In this document: one piece after another, positions 1 through 13,307 of the stretch
Position numbering within the stretch: the first letter of the stretch is position 1
Layout of the letters: every line of letters begins with the position of its first letter
DNA from: Protonemura montana
Taxonomy: Eukaryota; Arthropoda; Insecta; Plecoptera; Nemouridae
Reading direction: 5' to 3'
Length of the DNA stretch: 64,000 nt
Assembly: GCA_947568835.1 (NCBI GenBank)
Contig: OX387603.1
Coordinates: forward strand, 11,392,151 to 11,456,150
Made by a program: the position numbers and the translations under genes
The notes under the pieces: generated by a model
Seen by the model: only the letters and a program-made list of their open reading frames with translations
Told to the model about the DNA's origin: nothing
Database searches by the model: none

Positions 1-2056
1 TATGACTCTGACATAAAAAGGAAAATAAACGGCGACTCGTCTGCTATCAAAGCCTTCGTTAACTGACTGAAAGGGTTCCTCCCATAGAACAGGGTCATTA
101 CTACAATAGAGCAATCAATACTGTCTTCCGTTTCACCCATTTACAATTTGTTCGAAATTTAGCCCGTGCTCGTTCAGTTTTTTTAAACCTTTCCTTTCCA
201 ACAGTCGATAGCAAAAACATACAAAACCCTGTGAGACAAAAATGCGAAAATCGATATTTCAATAAATCGGCATTCACAGTCTAAAACCACAGGCAACCAA
301 CCCTTTTTCCCCTCCACCCACACCCATGGCTCCATCACTACTTCCCCAAAGCAAACCGTATACCGACAAACATTCGAATGTCGATGGTTTGTCAATGGTT
401 TTTGTTTCCATTTCGTAGGCATGGCTGCCATTACTAGAAACCCTAGTCGAAGGGGAACAATATAAACATGGCTCTCAGAAGCACTCGGCGAATATTAAAT
501 CTGAATGCGCGGGGTTTATCATTTCGATGATTGCAAAGATGTCAGGGAGTCGTGATTTCTCTTTTCTCTACGCAATCAGTTCGTCTGTGTCCCCAAGGAA
601 TGAGGACCTCATTCATAATCCCGACGTCCCATTACGTGATGAACCCGGTAGAAAGAGTGTCCCGTAAGTATGTGCGACAGTATGTGCCTGAAAAGAGGAC
701 TAATTGGACACATTTGATTGCTAATGTCTGCAAGTTCGCTTAATCAACGAGGAAGAAAAATAGCAATGAGTATACTCGGCTCCTCCACCGTAAAGCATGA
801 TATGAACATAAATTATATGAAAATAAATGATATGGAGTATCTGCCAACAACCTTAAAATGACCTCTTTAAGCAATCAAATATATTTTTTTTTATTGTCTC
901 CATTAATATCTAAAAATAATAAATAACATTTGACAATGAGGAAACACGTGCCAGTAAAATTTGCATGACTACGATTTATCAGCGAACGGTAATTTACTGT
1001 CACAAACAAAGCTTTATCATTTTAGTTTGCGTTACTCGATGGTTTTAAAACTAATGCCCCAATCACAACAATAATTTGTTTGGAGTTTGCTTTAGTTTCA
1101 TAGTATGGATCGACCAGCTGACAAAAAAGACCACAAACGAAAATTCCGAGCGGTCCCTTCATTTATTTTGCAATGCACCTTTTTTTTTTTTATTCAGTAA
1201 CAAAAATCGTTATATTTCAGAAAAAATTGTGTTCACGTGCCAATAGAATTTAATTATTGTTATGTCGCCCCAAGAATTCTGTATTGATACTTTTGTTACA
1301 GGAAAAAAAATGCATAGAGAGAACAGAAAGCAAGCAACCTGATTAAAAAAAAACCATCTTGCCGCATCATAACACTACTGGAAAAAGCAATTGATTATAA
1401 ATGATATCAAATGAAAATATAGCATTGGTTATATTCTTGTTACAAAACAAGACTAGTTCGAAAATCATTCCTCCAGTGTCGTTTCACGCGTAATTTTCTC
1501 AAAAAAGCAAGTTTTTCTCTATGTCTGAAAATATTGTTCGAGAATTTGTCGACGTCTTATCGCGAAGTTGCGAAACAAGACGAGTAGCCTCAGGTCCACA
1601 AACTCTTCCAGAAAAAAAAAGACAAGAAGAGAGAAATAAGAACAATGTGACTTAGCCGATAACAAATACCAATATGTGGTTCTGTTCATCCAAGATCTTG
1701 TCAAAATCTTTCTAGGATAAGCTGAAGGGAACGAAATCCAATATCACCAAGGTGGCGGAAAGGGAAGCCCCTTGCGACCGAAAAACTTGGACATTGCATT
1801 ATCACTAATCTCGAGGAAAAAGCAAGTCCAGGAAAAATAAAAGGTACCTGTGGAAACTCAAGTTATGAACAGCTTTCGCCCACTAACACACTCTCATGTT
1901 TTGATCAGAGACTTCGATAAATCAAGATATAAAACAAGATTAGTGGTATTTTCTTGGATGACATTTGTCGTTCAGTCAGTGTATTTTGATTGATGTTTGG
2001 AAATATCGCATGCGTAGAAGTCATTTTGAAGTTAAATTCTTGTATCACATAACGTT
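1..2056. other. AT-rich intergenic DNA, no gene seen
   Basis: Only short reading frames on both strands, none with a signal peptide, domain motif or splice-supported continuation. Homopolymer A/T runs are frequent. I see no RNA gene here. Confidence 0.6.
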
Positions 2057-2336
2057 AGGACAACCTCGAAAAATTGGCGTTTTTTCCACACACATAATAG
2101 GTTAGTTAGTAAAAAACGCCAATGTGTTCGGGATTTATTTCAGAAAATACATAATACATTAGTTTTTAAGTTATTGACCCTGATTATTTTATTTAGATGC
2201 ATTTAGGATGCTTAAACTAGGTAATTGTTATAATTGTATGTGGTTCTTTTGTTATTGAAAAATTGTCAGGACTGCTGTAGCCCTTGAATAAGTAACTAGT
2301 ATATGTTACGAAACGTCGGGAAATTTTAGTTGTCCT
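2057..2336. repeat. Fold-back repeat with GAAACGTCG hairpin
   Basis: Outer arms AGGACAAC (2057-2064) and GTTGTCCT (2329-2336) are exact reverse complements. Inside, ATTGGCGTTTTTT (2073-2085) is inverted at 2111-2123. Near the right end a stem GTAAC (2292-2296) / GTTAC (2305-2309) is followed at once by GAAACGTCG (2310-2318). Similar stem-plus-GAAACRTCG units occur at 59.4 and 59.9 kb, so this is probably a diverged member of a non-coding repeat family. The family name is unknown to me. Confidence 0.5.
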
Positions 2337-3264
2337 TTACTTAGCATTCAAAACCCATTTCAAATAATTTTTCTTAAAACTAGTGCTAAGGATAAATCAA
2401 GTAGACATGAGTCTAAAAACCATCATTAAATTCTTCGTTTTCTGAATCACCTGACGCTGCCCGTATATATAATACTGTTGACAAAACTGGTCTGAAATAT
2501 TAACCACGTGAGGGCACCTGAGTTAATTAACAAATTTAGTAAACATTCACCTCCAAAACGCGTGCAAGAGGCAGCTTAAATTTAACAAAACTTTCGCGTA
2601 CACGTTTAGTGTGTTAATTATCAATCCATGCTCTGTGAAATCACAGTTCAATGCGTTTCTAAAGCATAAGTGCGTGGATGGGTAATACCTATTAGATTTT
2701 GGCCCCACAACAGAAATACGTTGAATTGAGTTGGGCTGAGAGTGCTTCACTAAATGACAGCACTCTCTGCGAGACAAAACGCACTACGTTCGCTGAGATT
2801 TCACGCATAAGACGATCTTGATGGATAGACCATCATAGATAATCATTCGTCCAACCAACTGATCCGTATACGATGAACCTAAACGAGAATCCTACGATAC
2901 ATTTTGTGTTATAGGTTATTGTATTTAACATTGTTTTGTTAGAAGTAAATGCTATGCGCTTCGTTATCTTCAGCGTAAGTAATGAAACTCATTTCCATTA
3001 ATAAATAATTCAAATGCAGATGCATAAGACACATTATACCTACAAACTGTTTAAGATTTACATTTCAAATGTGCTGCTCTTGTGGACTAAAACTGCATTT
3101 CCTTATTTGGAATTAAAAAAAGAGAGAACGATCATGCTTAGAATTTTAATCAGAAAAAGGAAATATGGCAGAAATCTATGTATTTTTTAAATTGGAGCTT
3201 TTAATAGTTTAGCCAAACCAATTTAATTTGGTTCAACGCCGTTGCACGTTAATATCATTGAGTT
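2337..3264. other. Intergenic DNA, no gene seen
   Basis: No supportable reading frame or RNA gene. It separates the fold-back unit from the first copy of the 370-bp dispersed repeat. Confidence 0.55.
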
Positions 3265-3636
3265 TATAGGTACAGTCAGAGAGTCAGCGTTAATGTTAAA
3301 ATTTCTGCTGAGCAAACGAGCCGGAGACACGTGGTAACGGTAGGTGTCACCGGACGGTGCTTGCGGTCGTCCTTTTTAACAAACCTCTAATATTTAATAA
3401 CTGCGATTTTAAATATTAAATCATGTACATCCATCTTAAAGTTAAGCATAAATAAAGATTAAATAAGCTTATCCAGTCTAAAATGCGAGTAATATGCGAG
3501 AGACAGCAAAATTAAATTTCTGAAAACTCGAAACGACGGTAACTCCACTTAGTAGCATCCTCAATTCTTTACGGTCATTGGGCGGCCATTTTTCGCGAAG
3601 ACAGTTAAACATTAGATCTATAGTAGTACGAGAGTA
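3265..3636 (+). repeat. Dispersed ~370-bp repeat, copy A
   Basis: The left end reads TATAGGTACAGTCAGAGAGT followed by CAGCGTTAATGTTAA. The interior shares GCTGAGCAAACGAG, an ACCTCTA-type block and a distal AACGACGGT block with the copies at 22.7-23.06 kb (inverted) and 23.57-23.93 kb (direct). The right end (TTAAACATTAG) is a loose inverted match of the left end, so a non-autonomous DNA transposon (MITE-like) origin is plausible. No coding capacity. Confidence 0.6.
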
Positions 3637-6600
3637 CACAACTTGCAGTTATGTCATCGCGAATATTCAACAAGTGAACCCTTAAAAATAAGATGAGATA
3701 CGATCGCAGTCAAGTTATTGGAATCGTGAAGAAATTCGATACGCGTTCGAAAAGCGTACGGCACGAACCTCGAATCAATAAGAAAATGACAAATATGAGT
3801 CCAGTCTTTACCTCGCATATTCAGCAACGAATATTTCTCTCGACGTTTTTCAAGGATACAGTCGTAGCGATCCAGATTTTGTGCCGATCGCCAGTAAATG
3901 CTGGATGGGATCAAAAGCGCACGCTGTCGGCTGGAACGGGAATCCATGTCGGAATGTCTGGAACAATAAGAAACAATGCCAATTAAGTATCCAACCTTTA
4001 AGAAACACAAGACTATCGTATAGCGCGACATCTGGTGGAGACTTTGAGACAAAATGGCCAATCCTTCTTCTTTGACTTGATGAATAGGCGTTGTTCGAAT
4101 TACAAAAGGAGACTTCCAGGCGGGCTTAATTACTGCTTTAATTATTGCTATGTTGTAGGCTTTCTATGTAAAGGGAATTTATTCATGCAAGATTGAATAA
4201 GCTATGGAGACGATGACGACGAAGACGGTACGACTTGTTTGTTCGTGTACAGAGTCTGTCGACGAGGCTCCTTAATATATCACGCACAATAACTTACAAA
4301 TATATTTAATTACAACGTAACTTCGGTTCTTTACGTTATTTTACAACTTCCAGCTCGTGCGCCAATGTTCAGTTGAATGAAAATTAAATTTCCCGGAAAA
4401 TCGCTTGAACCTGCAAAGGTTGCTAAGCAGAGGCGAAAAGTCGCTTCTGGCTTACATGAAAAATGAAACGCGACACAAATGTAAGTTTCAGACCATACAA
4501 GTCATATGCAAGAACGTTGCTCTGCGGGTTGCATTCACCGTCACGACGTTTCAATATTTTGTTTGGACCGTTGCAGCACTCGGCGATTGGGTTTTAAATT
4601 TCAGGATTTAATGTTATACAACCCATGCCCCAGTTGTTTTCACGAGCCATTTACTGACATTTTAATTTTAAATATGAAACCCGGCCGTGCTCGGAATGGT
4701 CATAAATAAATCTATAAATCATTATCGGCATAATGCCGCACATTACTTTTAGTTGATGACTCCGCTGGTTGGCAATCAGAACTATCAGAGAATATTCAAA
4801 TACCTCTATAGCAGGGCATGCATATTTGAACGCGAAACTTGCACGGATGGCTTTGTTTTCGGAGGATTGTTTTTAAAAATGAATCTGGTCTAATTTAACG
4901 AGACGCGAGTGACATGGGTGAAAAGCTGCGTGCGTTCAGCGTAAAAAGAGATGGTAAACCAGATGAGAACCAACAGAAGGCAAGTTGTCGAGCTGTGTTT
5001 ATTGCATATTCATCGGAAACGGGTTTGTTTTCGCGATTATTTTAAGTTAAAACAAATCTTTACCGATGCAATTTTTGCTTTTTGGTAAGGAAAAGTGGAT
5101 ACAAAATAATCTTGAAACTTGTGATTTAACGGTTCAAGTTCGGACAGCACAGAACAGTTTAAAAACGTTTGGTGCATCTTTGCGTTCATACACATCGATT
5201 GGGTTTACCAGTAAAACATGCGATGAATAAAGTAACGGGCGGCTTGCGCGAACACAAATCACCAACGATTTAATCAGAACCACAAGAATACTTCCAATAC
5301 CAACAAAAATATCGTCAATACTCTACGTATTCGTATACCAATATGACTCTAATCAAAGAATGCATCTACGATACCAGACGAAAGAGGAAAACATCTCAAC
5401 ACAACAACAAAATCCAGCCATTCATTTTCGCTCGGCAGACATTTCATCTCGAACAAACATCGACGCGCCAAGTAGCTGGTCACCAGCGCCGACGTAGCGT
5501 CGCGACGCTGTGACAATGACGCATCGACGTCGTCTCTGCGAGTTTGCCTGGTGTAGGCGACGCCCGAGCCGGCTGGCCAACGTCCGATACTGCCAATCTA
5601 GCAATTGCCATGAACATAGCGGAGATTTGATAACGAGATTGTGTTTGAGCGGGTGGACGTTCGAACGCGTGGTGGTTGTGATTGTGGAATGGAGAAAGTA
5701 TGTGTGTGGGATGGAGTGTGATGTTGAGGGTACCATGTTGACAGCATTACAGCTTTTTTTTTATAAAAGAGTATGTAAATTGGTAGTTTAGAACGGGAAC
5801 CCAGCCGGGTCAGAAAGGAATTTTTGTTATAGAATTGCATCATGACTAGTGAATGGATTACATACAGGAGTTGTCTTAATTTACAAATGAAAATATAAAA
5901 TCAGTGTACCTCAGGAAAAAATTGGGGAGATAGGTACCTAAATTTCACTTTATCTTACTTGCCTACTTCCGAAAAAAAAAGAGACTGTAAAGCAGTTATG
6001 GGTCGGTAATTTTCAAGAAGGCTATTTAACATTAGCGTTGACACAACTAAACATGGCGACTGGCCTCTCCACCACAATCATGGCTTTCTAGCATAGAGTC
6101 GGTCGAAACCGTTTGACAAGCTTTGCTTTCCGCCGCCATCCTAATTCAATTATTGGCGACATGTGGAACGGTTTTTTTTTTTAGCTATGTGTTAATGTGA
6201 ATGTGTGTATGTGTGCGCGTGGTGGCGACTGATTAAATAACACGGTGTCATCCACGCTGTTTACATAAATCGAAGTCACACAGATGGTCATGTAATATTG
6301 TTACATTTTCACTTCTATCACAACGATTCGTAAAAAATTTAGTGTTTTGTTAAAAAGGACCGGGGAGGGGCGAGGAGCACGACAAAAAAGAACAGAAATT
6401 CCTCGGATTTTCCTCATAAAGATGATTAAAAACGAAGTAATAACCGAAATTGAAAATTCCACATGTGACATCGTTCAGAAGTATTACAATTAAATCGCAT
6501 ATTTGAGATTATTTTGTGTGCTACGAAGTTTTCAGTTATAAAACATAATGAAATTATCCTCAATTGCTCATGGCTGCTAGCTTGATATCAATTGCGTATG

Positions 6601-9600
6601 TCGCGTTAGCATGCGGTAATAATCTGGAAGTAATGAGCCCGCTCTTTTGGGACGTGGGGAGGCTCAATTTTGAGGTTATTGGTGTCATGAAACGAGAATC
6701 ATAGCATCGGATGCACCGTTGCATCGTGGGTAACCAACAAACTGGAAGGAAGTAACACTGAAAATTAATCTCCGGAGACCCTGGATCGTGAATAATCACC
6801 AAATGAAGTTTATACGATCGATAACGTTTGATTGTTTCCCGTTAGCCGCTTGTAAATTTGATGTGCGGTAATTTAAGAATACTAAACGACCGTTTTGGGG
6901 GGCTTTAAATCCCTAACAATAAGACTCAAAACTAATTGCACGCTCTTTAGTGAATTATGCCTTGATGTTGGCGTTCAAAAACCATTAGTTGGGTAATTAA
7001 ATTTACTGTTTTAGAGCTACAGAGAATGCCTATTACTTGATTAATCTATACCTCGTTTAAAAACAATTAATTCGCAGTTATCGCCAATACGGGTTCAAAT
7101 CACTCGACATCTTTTAACGAATTTTCTGCAAGACAGAACTTCTCGGGTAAAGTGTTAAAAAAAATGCCTTTGCTCGTTTCCTTTCGCGTTATTTTACGAC
7201 AGCCTTTGCACGTGCCCCGACGACGAAGTAATAATTTTTACGACAATGATACAAATTTAGAGCCAAGATAAAAAGGTGTACCCAATATGGATTACAGCCG
7301 CCGGACGCCATTTTGGGAAATTCGTTTTTTTTTTCTTTAATCTTATGTCTAAAAAGAAAAATTGCGGGTGCGGAAGGTAAGAAAGACCCATGTTATTGTA
7401 AGACCAAGTAAATCTTTACAATCTGAAAGGTGTCCTGCGGACTCCTATTTTCCGATTTTCTTGCTTTAAAGGGGACATTTCCATCGTGCCAATAAACCAG
7501 TTGGTTTTATGTCTTATTCCAAGCGAGCTTATCGATGAATGCTGCGTAGTGTGTGCCTTGGAAGGTTAATGGAATGCGCCCCTGAAGCCGTGGAACCGTC
7601 TGCAGGAGGGTTGGGGCCAAGGATGGTCGCGGATCGATAACACAGGGCCAGCTTCTCTCACCTGGCTTAACAACAATTCGAAGTGAGAAGAATAATTTAT
7701 TTGAAAAAAAAAACAGACAGCTGCTTTCTCCGTTATTAAAAGGTTTTCTAGTGATATTAGAACGCGGTAGAAGAGAAGATTGAAGAAATAGATGGGCACT
7801 GACGTAATTTAAATTAGTAATTGTATGGAAGGTTCTAAGTAATATTCAGGATTCATCAAGCGAAAAAATCTGCTATATAGGTAACATCTAAAGCAGATTG
7901 CACGGGAGAGAAGTTTTTTTTTAATAAAAATTCGATTGCCTTCCGAGCTTAAGTAAAATAAAAGTCAAATACAGAAAATATTCAAGAAAAATAAAAGTTA
8001 AAGTTAATTGGAATTAATGGACGCTTTGATTTTTAATTTTCTGTCAACTGGCGTCCATTTTATGTTTATCAGATAGAAATTCTAAAAAAAAGTTAGAAAA
8101 TAAATCACATCCTCTAATGAGAGCGACTTTGCAACGTGACTTTAATTTAAATCAACCACTGAAAGTGCATCGCCGTTGCTATGTGAGAGAGAAAAAAGTG
8201 CATGTACGCAAACTGAAGCGGTCTAAAATTGCTCGTTAGTAAAAAAAAGCGGATTTGGCAATTTTAAATTGGAAATCCATTCACTAAAGGGCGAGTGTAA
8301 AAACCGTGAAAATCGTCATGGCCATATAACCACGCCGGGAAACTCGCTAGAATTTTACTCTCGAAAGCAATTTGAATTGCTGACTAATCTAGAATAAATC
8401 AGCTCGGAAAGCTGACTGTCCTTCCCAAGATCACGCTCGAGTTTAACACGCATTGCCAGCAGCAAAGAAATAACGGGGTTAAATATTACAACTTAGCACG
8501 ATCAAACATGTTATAAGTATGCTTTTAAAAGATTTCTAGTAAAAGCATGAAGCCGATGGACTTTTATTCGTATTGATCTACTGATTGTTTAAGATAAAAT
8601 AGCCAAAAAAGTGTCCACAAATTTTTAACATATATATATTTTTTTTTTGGTTTGCATAAGACTAAACCCGGCATTTCTACCAATAAGTTACGGGTTCGCC
8701 TATGGATAAATTGGTATTGAGGACAGGGGTAAAATTAGACAGATTTTCACGAGAGATTTCTCGTGAAGAGGCATTCAATGGACCTTCGGACGTCAAAGAA
8801 AATGTTGACAGCCGTTGGTACTGAAACGAAAAACCCTCAATATTACATGATGTCTGGAGAAAATTACTCCTTAGCAGTGAACTTCACAGTTTTCTCTGAG
8901 CGGCTTCCCGTCGGAGCTTTTCTAATACTTTAAGCTTTTGGTTTTATAACGCTAACGTTAACCGAGTCAACCGATTGACTGTCTCTATATATATGTTACT
9001 CAGAGGAAAATTAATTTTCAACTTTATGACGTTATTAAATTGACCCTGAGTATGGTCATATTGAGAAACGATGATCATTTCCAGATCCCACATTTTCGCT
9101 AAAATAAATTTTTTAGAATTTGGATCTCTTCAGAATGGAAAAATTGAGATGTGCAATTGAAGAAGTGTAGAGAAAGTATAGACAAATGCTTTTCAAATTG
9201 CAGCATAAAAATCTTACAAAGATACTAATAAAAATAAGATACTAAAAAACATCAATCTCCGAGTCAAGCTCCCACCGTCTTCCAAAGTTGCCTTCGAAAC
9301 GGCGTCTTTAATTTTCACACTGTCATCGGTGGAGTAGTTGCAAGCAACTATAACTTCCTTGGGGAACATACTTTTATTAGTGGATAAACTCCAAGCTTGT
9401 AGCTGTGTCTCCTGATTGGTGACTCTTGGCTCAGCCTCTCAGGGGACCAATAAAAAGGCGAGGCTAGACACCATCGCGATTCAAATGTCATTCGCAAAGT
9501 GGGAGAATTGAACTCGGCAGACAATGGAGATGAGGATATAGACGGGAATTCGTTATACAGAAATAAATAAATATGTTTCTCGGAGTTCCCTGAAATTGAG

Positions 9601-10807
9601 GGAATTTTTAATTCAACTTTCACAAATGTTTGGACCTATATTAGATTGCCTGGATTTAGATAAAAGGTGGAAATATTGCGAAAACCAGAAACATCAGTTG
9701 AAAAATGTCACGACGAACGGTCGAATCCAGGCCGACTAATATTAAATTAAGGTAACGGAAAGAAAATCTGAACGCGTGACCTTGAAAAGCGGTTTGTCAG
9801 CGAAGCAGAGCGATTTCCATAACTGACCATTTAAAAAAGCCATATTAATTATGAATCAGTTGTAATTTGTCATGAATTATGTAAACCAACGCATGTATTG
9901 TACAATGTTGCCAGTTTCCCAGAACTGGAGATGTTTACTCCAGGTTTTCTTATCTTTTAGCCCACAGTCCTCGACGATAACTTACAAATTTTGAGGTTAA
10001 TATTTGAAATAACCTTAAAAATGAACACATTTTATCTTAAGTACTTTTCGGATAATATTTGTTTTAACATTCTGACTTCGTTCAGAAATCCACCTACATA
10101 GGCGGATATTTAATGTAATGACACCTATGCCGAAGCACCCTCCGGCGAGCTGTAAGCACAAGCAGCAGTAATAATTTTTCATTACATTACACGTACTATA
10201 GTGAAATTGGTCTACGGTTAAACTGCTTGCATGGGATCTTGAGTCCACGTATCACCTGTGATGAATGGGAAGACTGCAACAATGCAGATATCCTTATCGC
10301 ATGGCCTTATCATTGGAAGCCGGCCAAATACGAGCACGATCCCCCCCTCTCTCACACGGATCAATAATATAGTTGGTTCTAATGAGACTCTGAAAACTAG
10401 TCTGCTGTCATTATATACGGCTGAATTTGATTCGGTGACAGATTCGCTAACCTGGCAACGAACACGTTTCATCATCGAACCCAAGAATTTGCTTATTTTT
10501 GCGAGTAAAAATATTTTGCAACGAAATGTAAACATGATATGACCGCGGTTAGTATGAACAGTTGGATATATTATGTGAAATAAATAAGAAGTGGCAATGA
10601 ACTACAAAGAAACATTCTATAAAACAAGTACGGTGGATGAATGTCATTTGGGTGATAAATATCATGAAGGCATTCGTCAACAAGAATAAATAATGTAACA
10701 GTCTGTGGAGTAATGTATCGCTTTTCTTCATTTTCATTCTTCCTAATTTGTTTTCAGTGTTCAGTAAAGTCAAATACTTAACTCTTGTAGCCTATATGAA
10801 ACAATTG
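3637..10807. other. Long intergenic region, no convincing gene
   Basis: Reading frames of up to 135 codons occur (e.g. 3654-4061 on the minus strand) but overlap frames on the other strand and show no recognisable motif. A CpG-denser patch at about 5460-5600 contains the palindrome AGCGTCGCGACGCT (5496-5509) and could be a distant promoter or first exon. Bases 6028-6050 carry TTTAACATTAGCGTTGACAC, which resembles the end of the 370-bp dispersed repeat. A bidirectionally open stretch lies at 10.25-10.54 kb without recognisable homology. Confidence 0.5.
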
Positions 10808-13307
10808 TCAACTACGACTATCTTCTTCCTCGCTATCTTCAGTCTCATCGCCCCAACTTGAGTACGAACTATCGTCCGATGACGAGCAACTATCATCTGA
10901 ACATTCTTGAGAGCACGAATGACATTCCTCAGAACTCTCTGTAGAAGAAAATGAAGACTGTCCACTATCACACTCCCCCGAACAAGATTTGGTGCAAGAA
11001 CTTTCATCACTACAAGACGAGTGACGACGCAAGTGAAGAACTCTACCAGAACATTCACTTTCGCTGTCACTTTCTTCCGAAGATGAAGAACACGAGGGCT
11101 TCGACTTTGGCTTGCATTTGCTTCGCGAACGTTCTTCAGACGAAGACTCTTCAGACGTTCCTCTCGATTTGAACCACATTTTCTTAATTAACTGCCCTCT
11201 ACCGGTATCAGTCTCAAAAAGTAGTGGCATAGATGGTCTTAGTGCTGGCCACAAACTCATCAGCGACTCTACAGTAGTTTTATGCAATTTCTTATCTTTA
11301 CGGAACTGTAGCATGGCCGGAATTTCAAAAGGAGTAGTAGTTTCTTCTGAAGAACTACTTGGTTGTATCGGTGGAGTGAACGCTCTCAGAAATTTTGGAT
11401 TGCTCATCGATGGTGTTCCCCCACTGACCGTCGTTGTTTCAGTGCTAGAATCACTCTCGTCCAGACAAGGCCCGCCGGTGCATCTATCGTGCGGAATCAA
11501 ATCTCGTAGCATGTGTCCATGAGGCAAGGTAGTTGTTGAGGTATGTAGCACACCAGGACTACTTAAAGATGGTAGCGTCGATTCGGCAGGCAACACCGTT
11601 GGTGGTATGAATAAAATTTCGTTATCCTCGGGCGAGTCTGTTATATAAGTGATACGGTTGAAATCAAATGTGTGAGGCTTGTCGACGTTTCCACCTGGAT
11701 ACTTGGTGGAGGTGGAAGTCGAGCCTTCTGTGGTTGGGAGGGAATTATGAAGTGACCGTGGTGCCATGGAACAGTCGATGCAAGGTGTGGTTGGGAAATC
11801 ACTCGAATTTGTTGTGGTGCATTTCAAACAGAAAGTAGTTTCAGGCCCATTAGTGCAACCTGGGCAGAGAGTGGTTGAAGATTCAGTCCCATTAGTGCAA
11901 CTTGGACAGACAGTTGTAGGTGACGTGCTAGACGGCATAGGAAATGAAGGAGGTGGTGGGCTGCCTGCAACATTTGATGGTGGTCCCCCCGAGCGTATTG
12001 GTTCGAAACTCGGTGGTAACGTTCCACAAGGACAGTGGCAGACACCGTTTTCTTGAAAAGGAATAGTTGTTGGCACGGAATTTTCTGTCGGTGGAACCCC
12101 TGTTGATGTTTCATAAATAGTGGTTGTGGGCACCGCAGTTTCTGACGGTGGAACCTCTGGTGGTTCGATGCCATGTGTACACTCACACTCGCATTTAGTT
12201 ACCGAATGTGGTGTAACGGTTCCACAAGGGCAGTGGCAGTCGTTACGTGGGTCGACATCCAAAGAAGTGGCAGTGACTATCCGGCTTTCTGTTGGTGGTA
12301 GGGCGGGTGGTATTGTGCCACACGGACATTCGAACCAGTTGTCAGGCGGAGGTGATGACAGATCGATTGGATCAAAGATGAAGGCAAGATTTTTTATAAT
12401 ATTGTTGCCGTGATGGTCGCTTCTGCAATGGTTTTCTAGCGCGAACTTTAACTGTAATGAAGCAACTGCTTTAAGTGCGACCATTGCTTGCTCAATGCGA
12501 TCACTGACGAGCATGTAATCTAACGATGCGAATTCGTTTTCAAATTCTTCGGGCGCTAGAGTTTTATTATTGAGAATGATTTGAGTCAAGTTGGCCGACG
12601 TTATTATCTTCATTGCTTCAGACACTTGGTAATTCAACTCCTCGTTTGTACTGCAGTTAGAAATCGTTTCATTCACATCTTTCGTAAATGTCTCGTCGAA
12701 AACTTTCCATAGCAAGTCTTGAAACGAGTACTTAATAATATAATCGCCCACAGTTTTAACCTCCCGTTTAGCAACTTTTGAATCTGACTTCGCATCTGCC
12801 ACGTGCTTCACAGCATCTTGCAGAATTGTTCGCACTTGGTTATCTATTTTCGTAGCTTTCCCTTCCGCTATGTCCGCCAAAATTAATTGGCCACCCAGCT
12901 GTCGAGTGGCGCTCAAAGCTCTACGTAGCTCCCCTTCGATGCTACGGCCGTTTACACTTAGTCGTATCGGTCCTCCAATGCGTGACTGCAATGGTACGTC
13001 CACTTGCCGGGGCTCGGAAACGGCGTCGTACGAGACTACATTATTACGTTGACCCAGCGCTGGATAGTATGGCAAGACGTTCTGTAGATGGTAGCAGCCT
13101 TTTTTTACGGAATTAGCACGAGCGATATCCTCACTCATCTAAATAAAAACATGAATATAGTAAAAATAAAATCACGATAAAAAAAAAACTTAAATGCAGT
13201 TATATCGAGAATTAAACCCAGTTAGTACAGGTACTTACGGGCTTGCAACACACTAGCGCCATTAACCGAAAAGAGGTAAAAAAGCAAAAAACAGAAAAAT
13301 ACCGCAT
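10808..13307 (-). CDS. Secreted Cys-X-Cys / Pro-Thr-Ser-rich mucin-like protein, two exons
   Basis: Exon 1 is 13307-13239 and exon 2 is 13138-10808; the 100-bp intron has donor GTAAGT right after a CCC codon and acceptor TTTATTTAG, and phase 0 is kept. Exon 1 encodes a hydrophobic 23-residue leader (MRYFSVFCFFTSF...) that fits a signal peptide. Without it, exon 2 alone would start at MSEDIA as a leaderless protein. Numbering from MSEDIA, residues 1-260 look like a folded, partly helical domain with N-glycosylation sequons. Residues 270-460 carry repeated cysteine pairs (CPCGT three times, CECEC, CPSC, CPGC, CLKC, CIDC) in Pro/Thr/Ser-rich spacers. Residues 660-776 are Ser/Glu/Asp/Cys-rich and end in an acidic tail. 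Mature composition suggests an extracellular, glycosylated, metal-binding or disulfide-linked protein. I recognise no family and assign no function. An earlier in-frame ATG at 13403 is possible but would bury the leader. Confidence 0.8.

Noticed and set aside
3654-4061. 135-codon minus-strand frame
   Set aside because: It overlaps a 97-codon plus-strand frame, has no motif and no splice-linked partner; likely chance or old repeat sequence.
11112-11522. 136-codon plus-strand frame
   Set aside because: It lies wholly opposite the Ser/Glu-rich coding exon of the minus-strand secreted protein and is a shadow of its codon bias.
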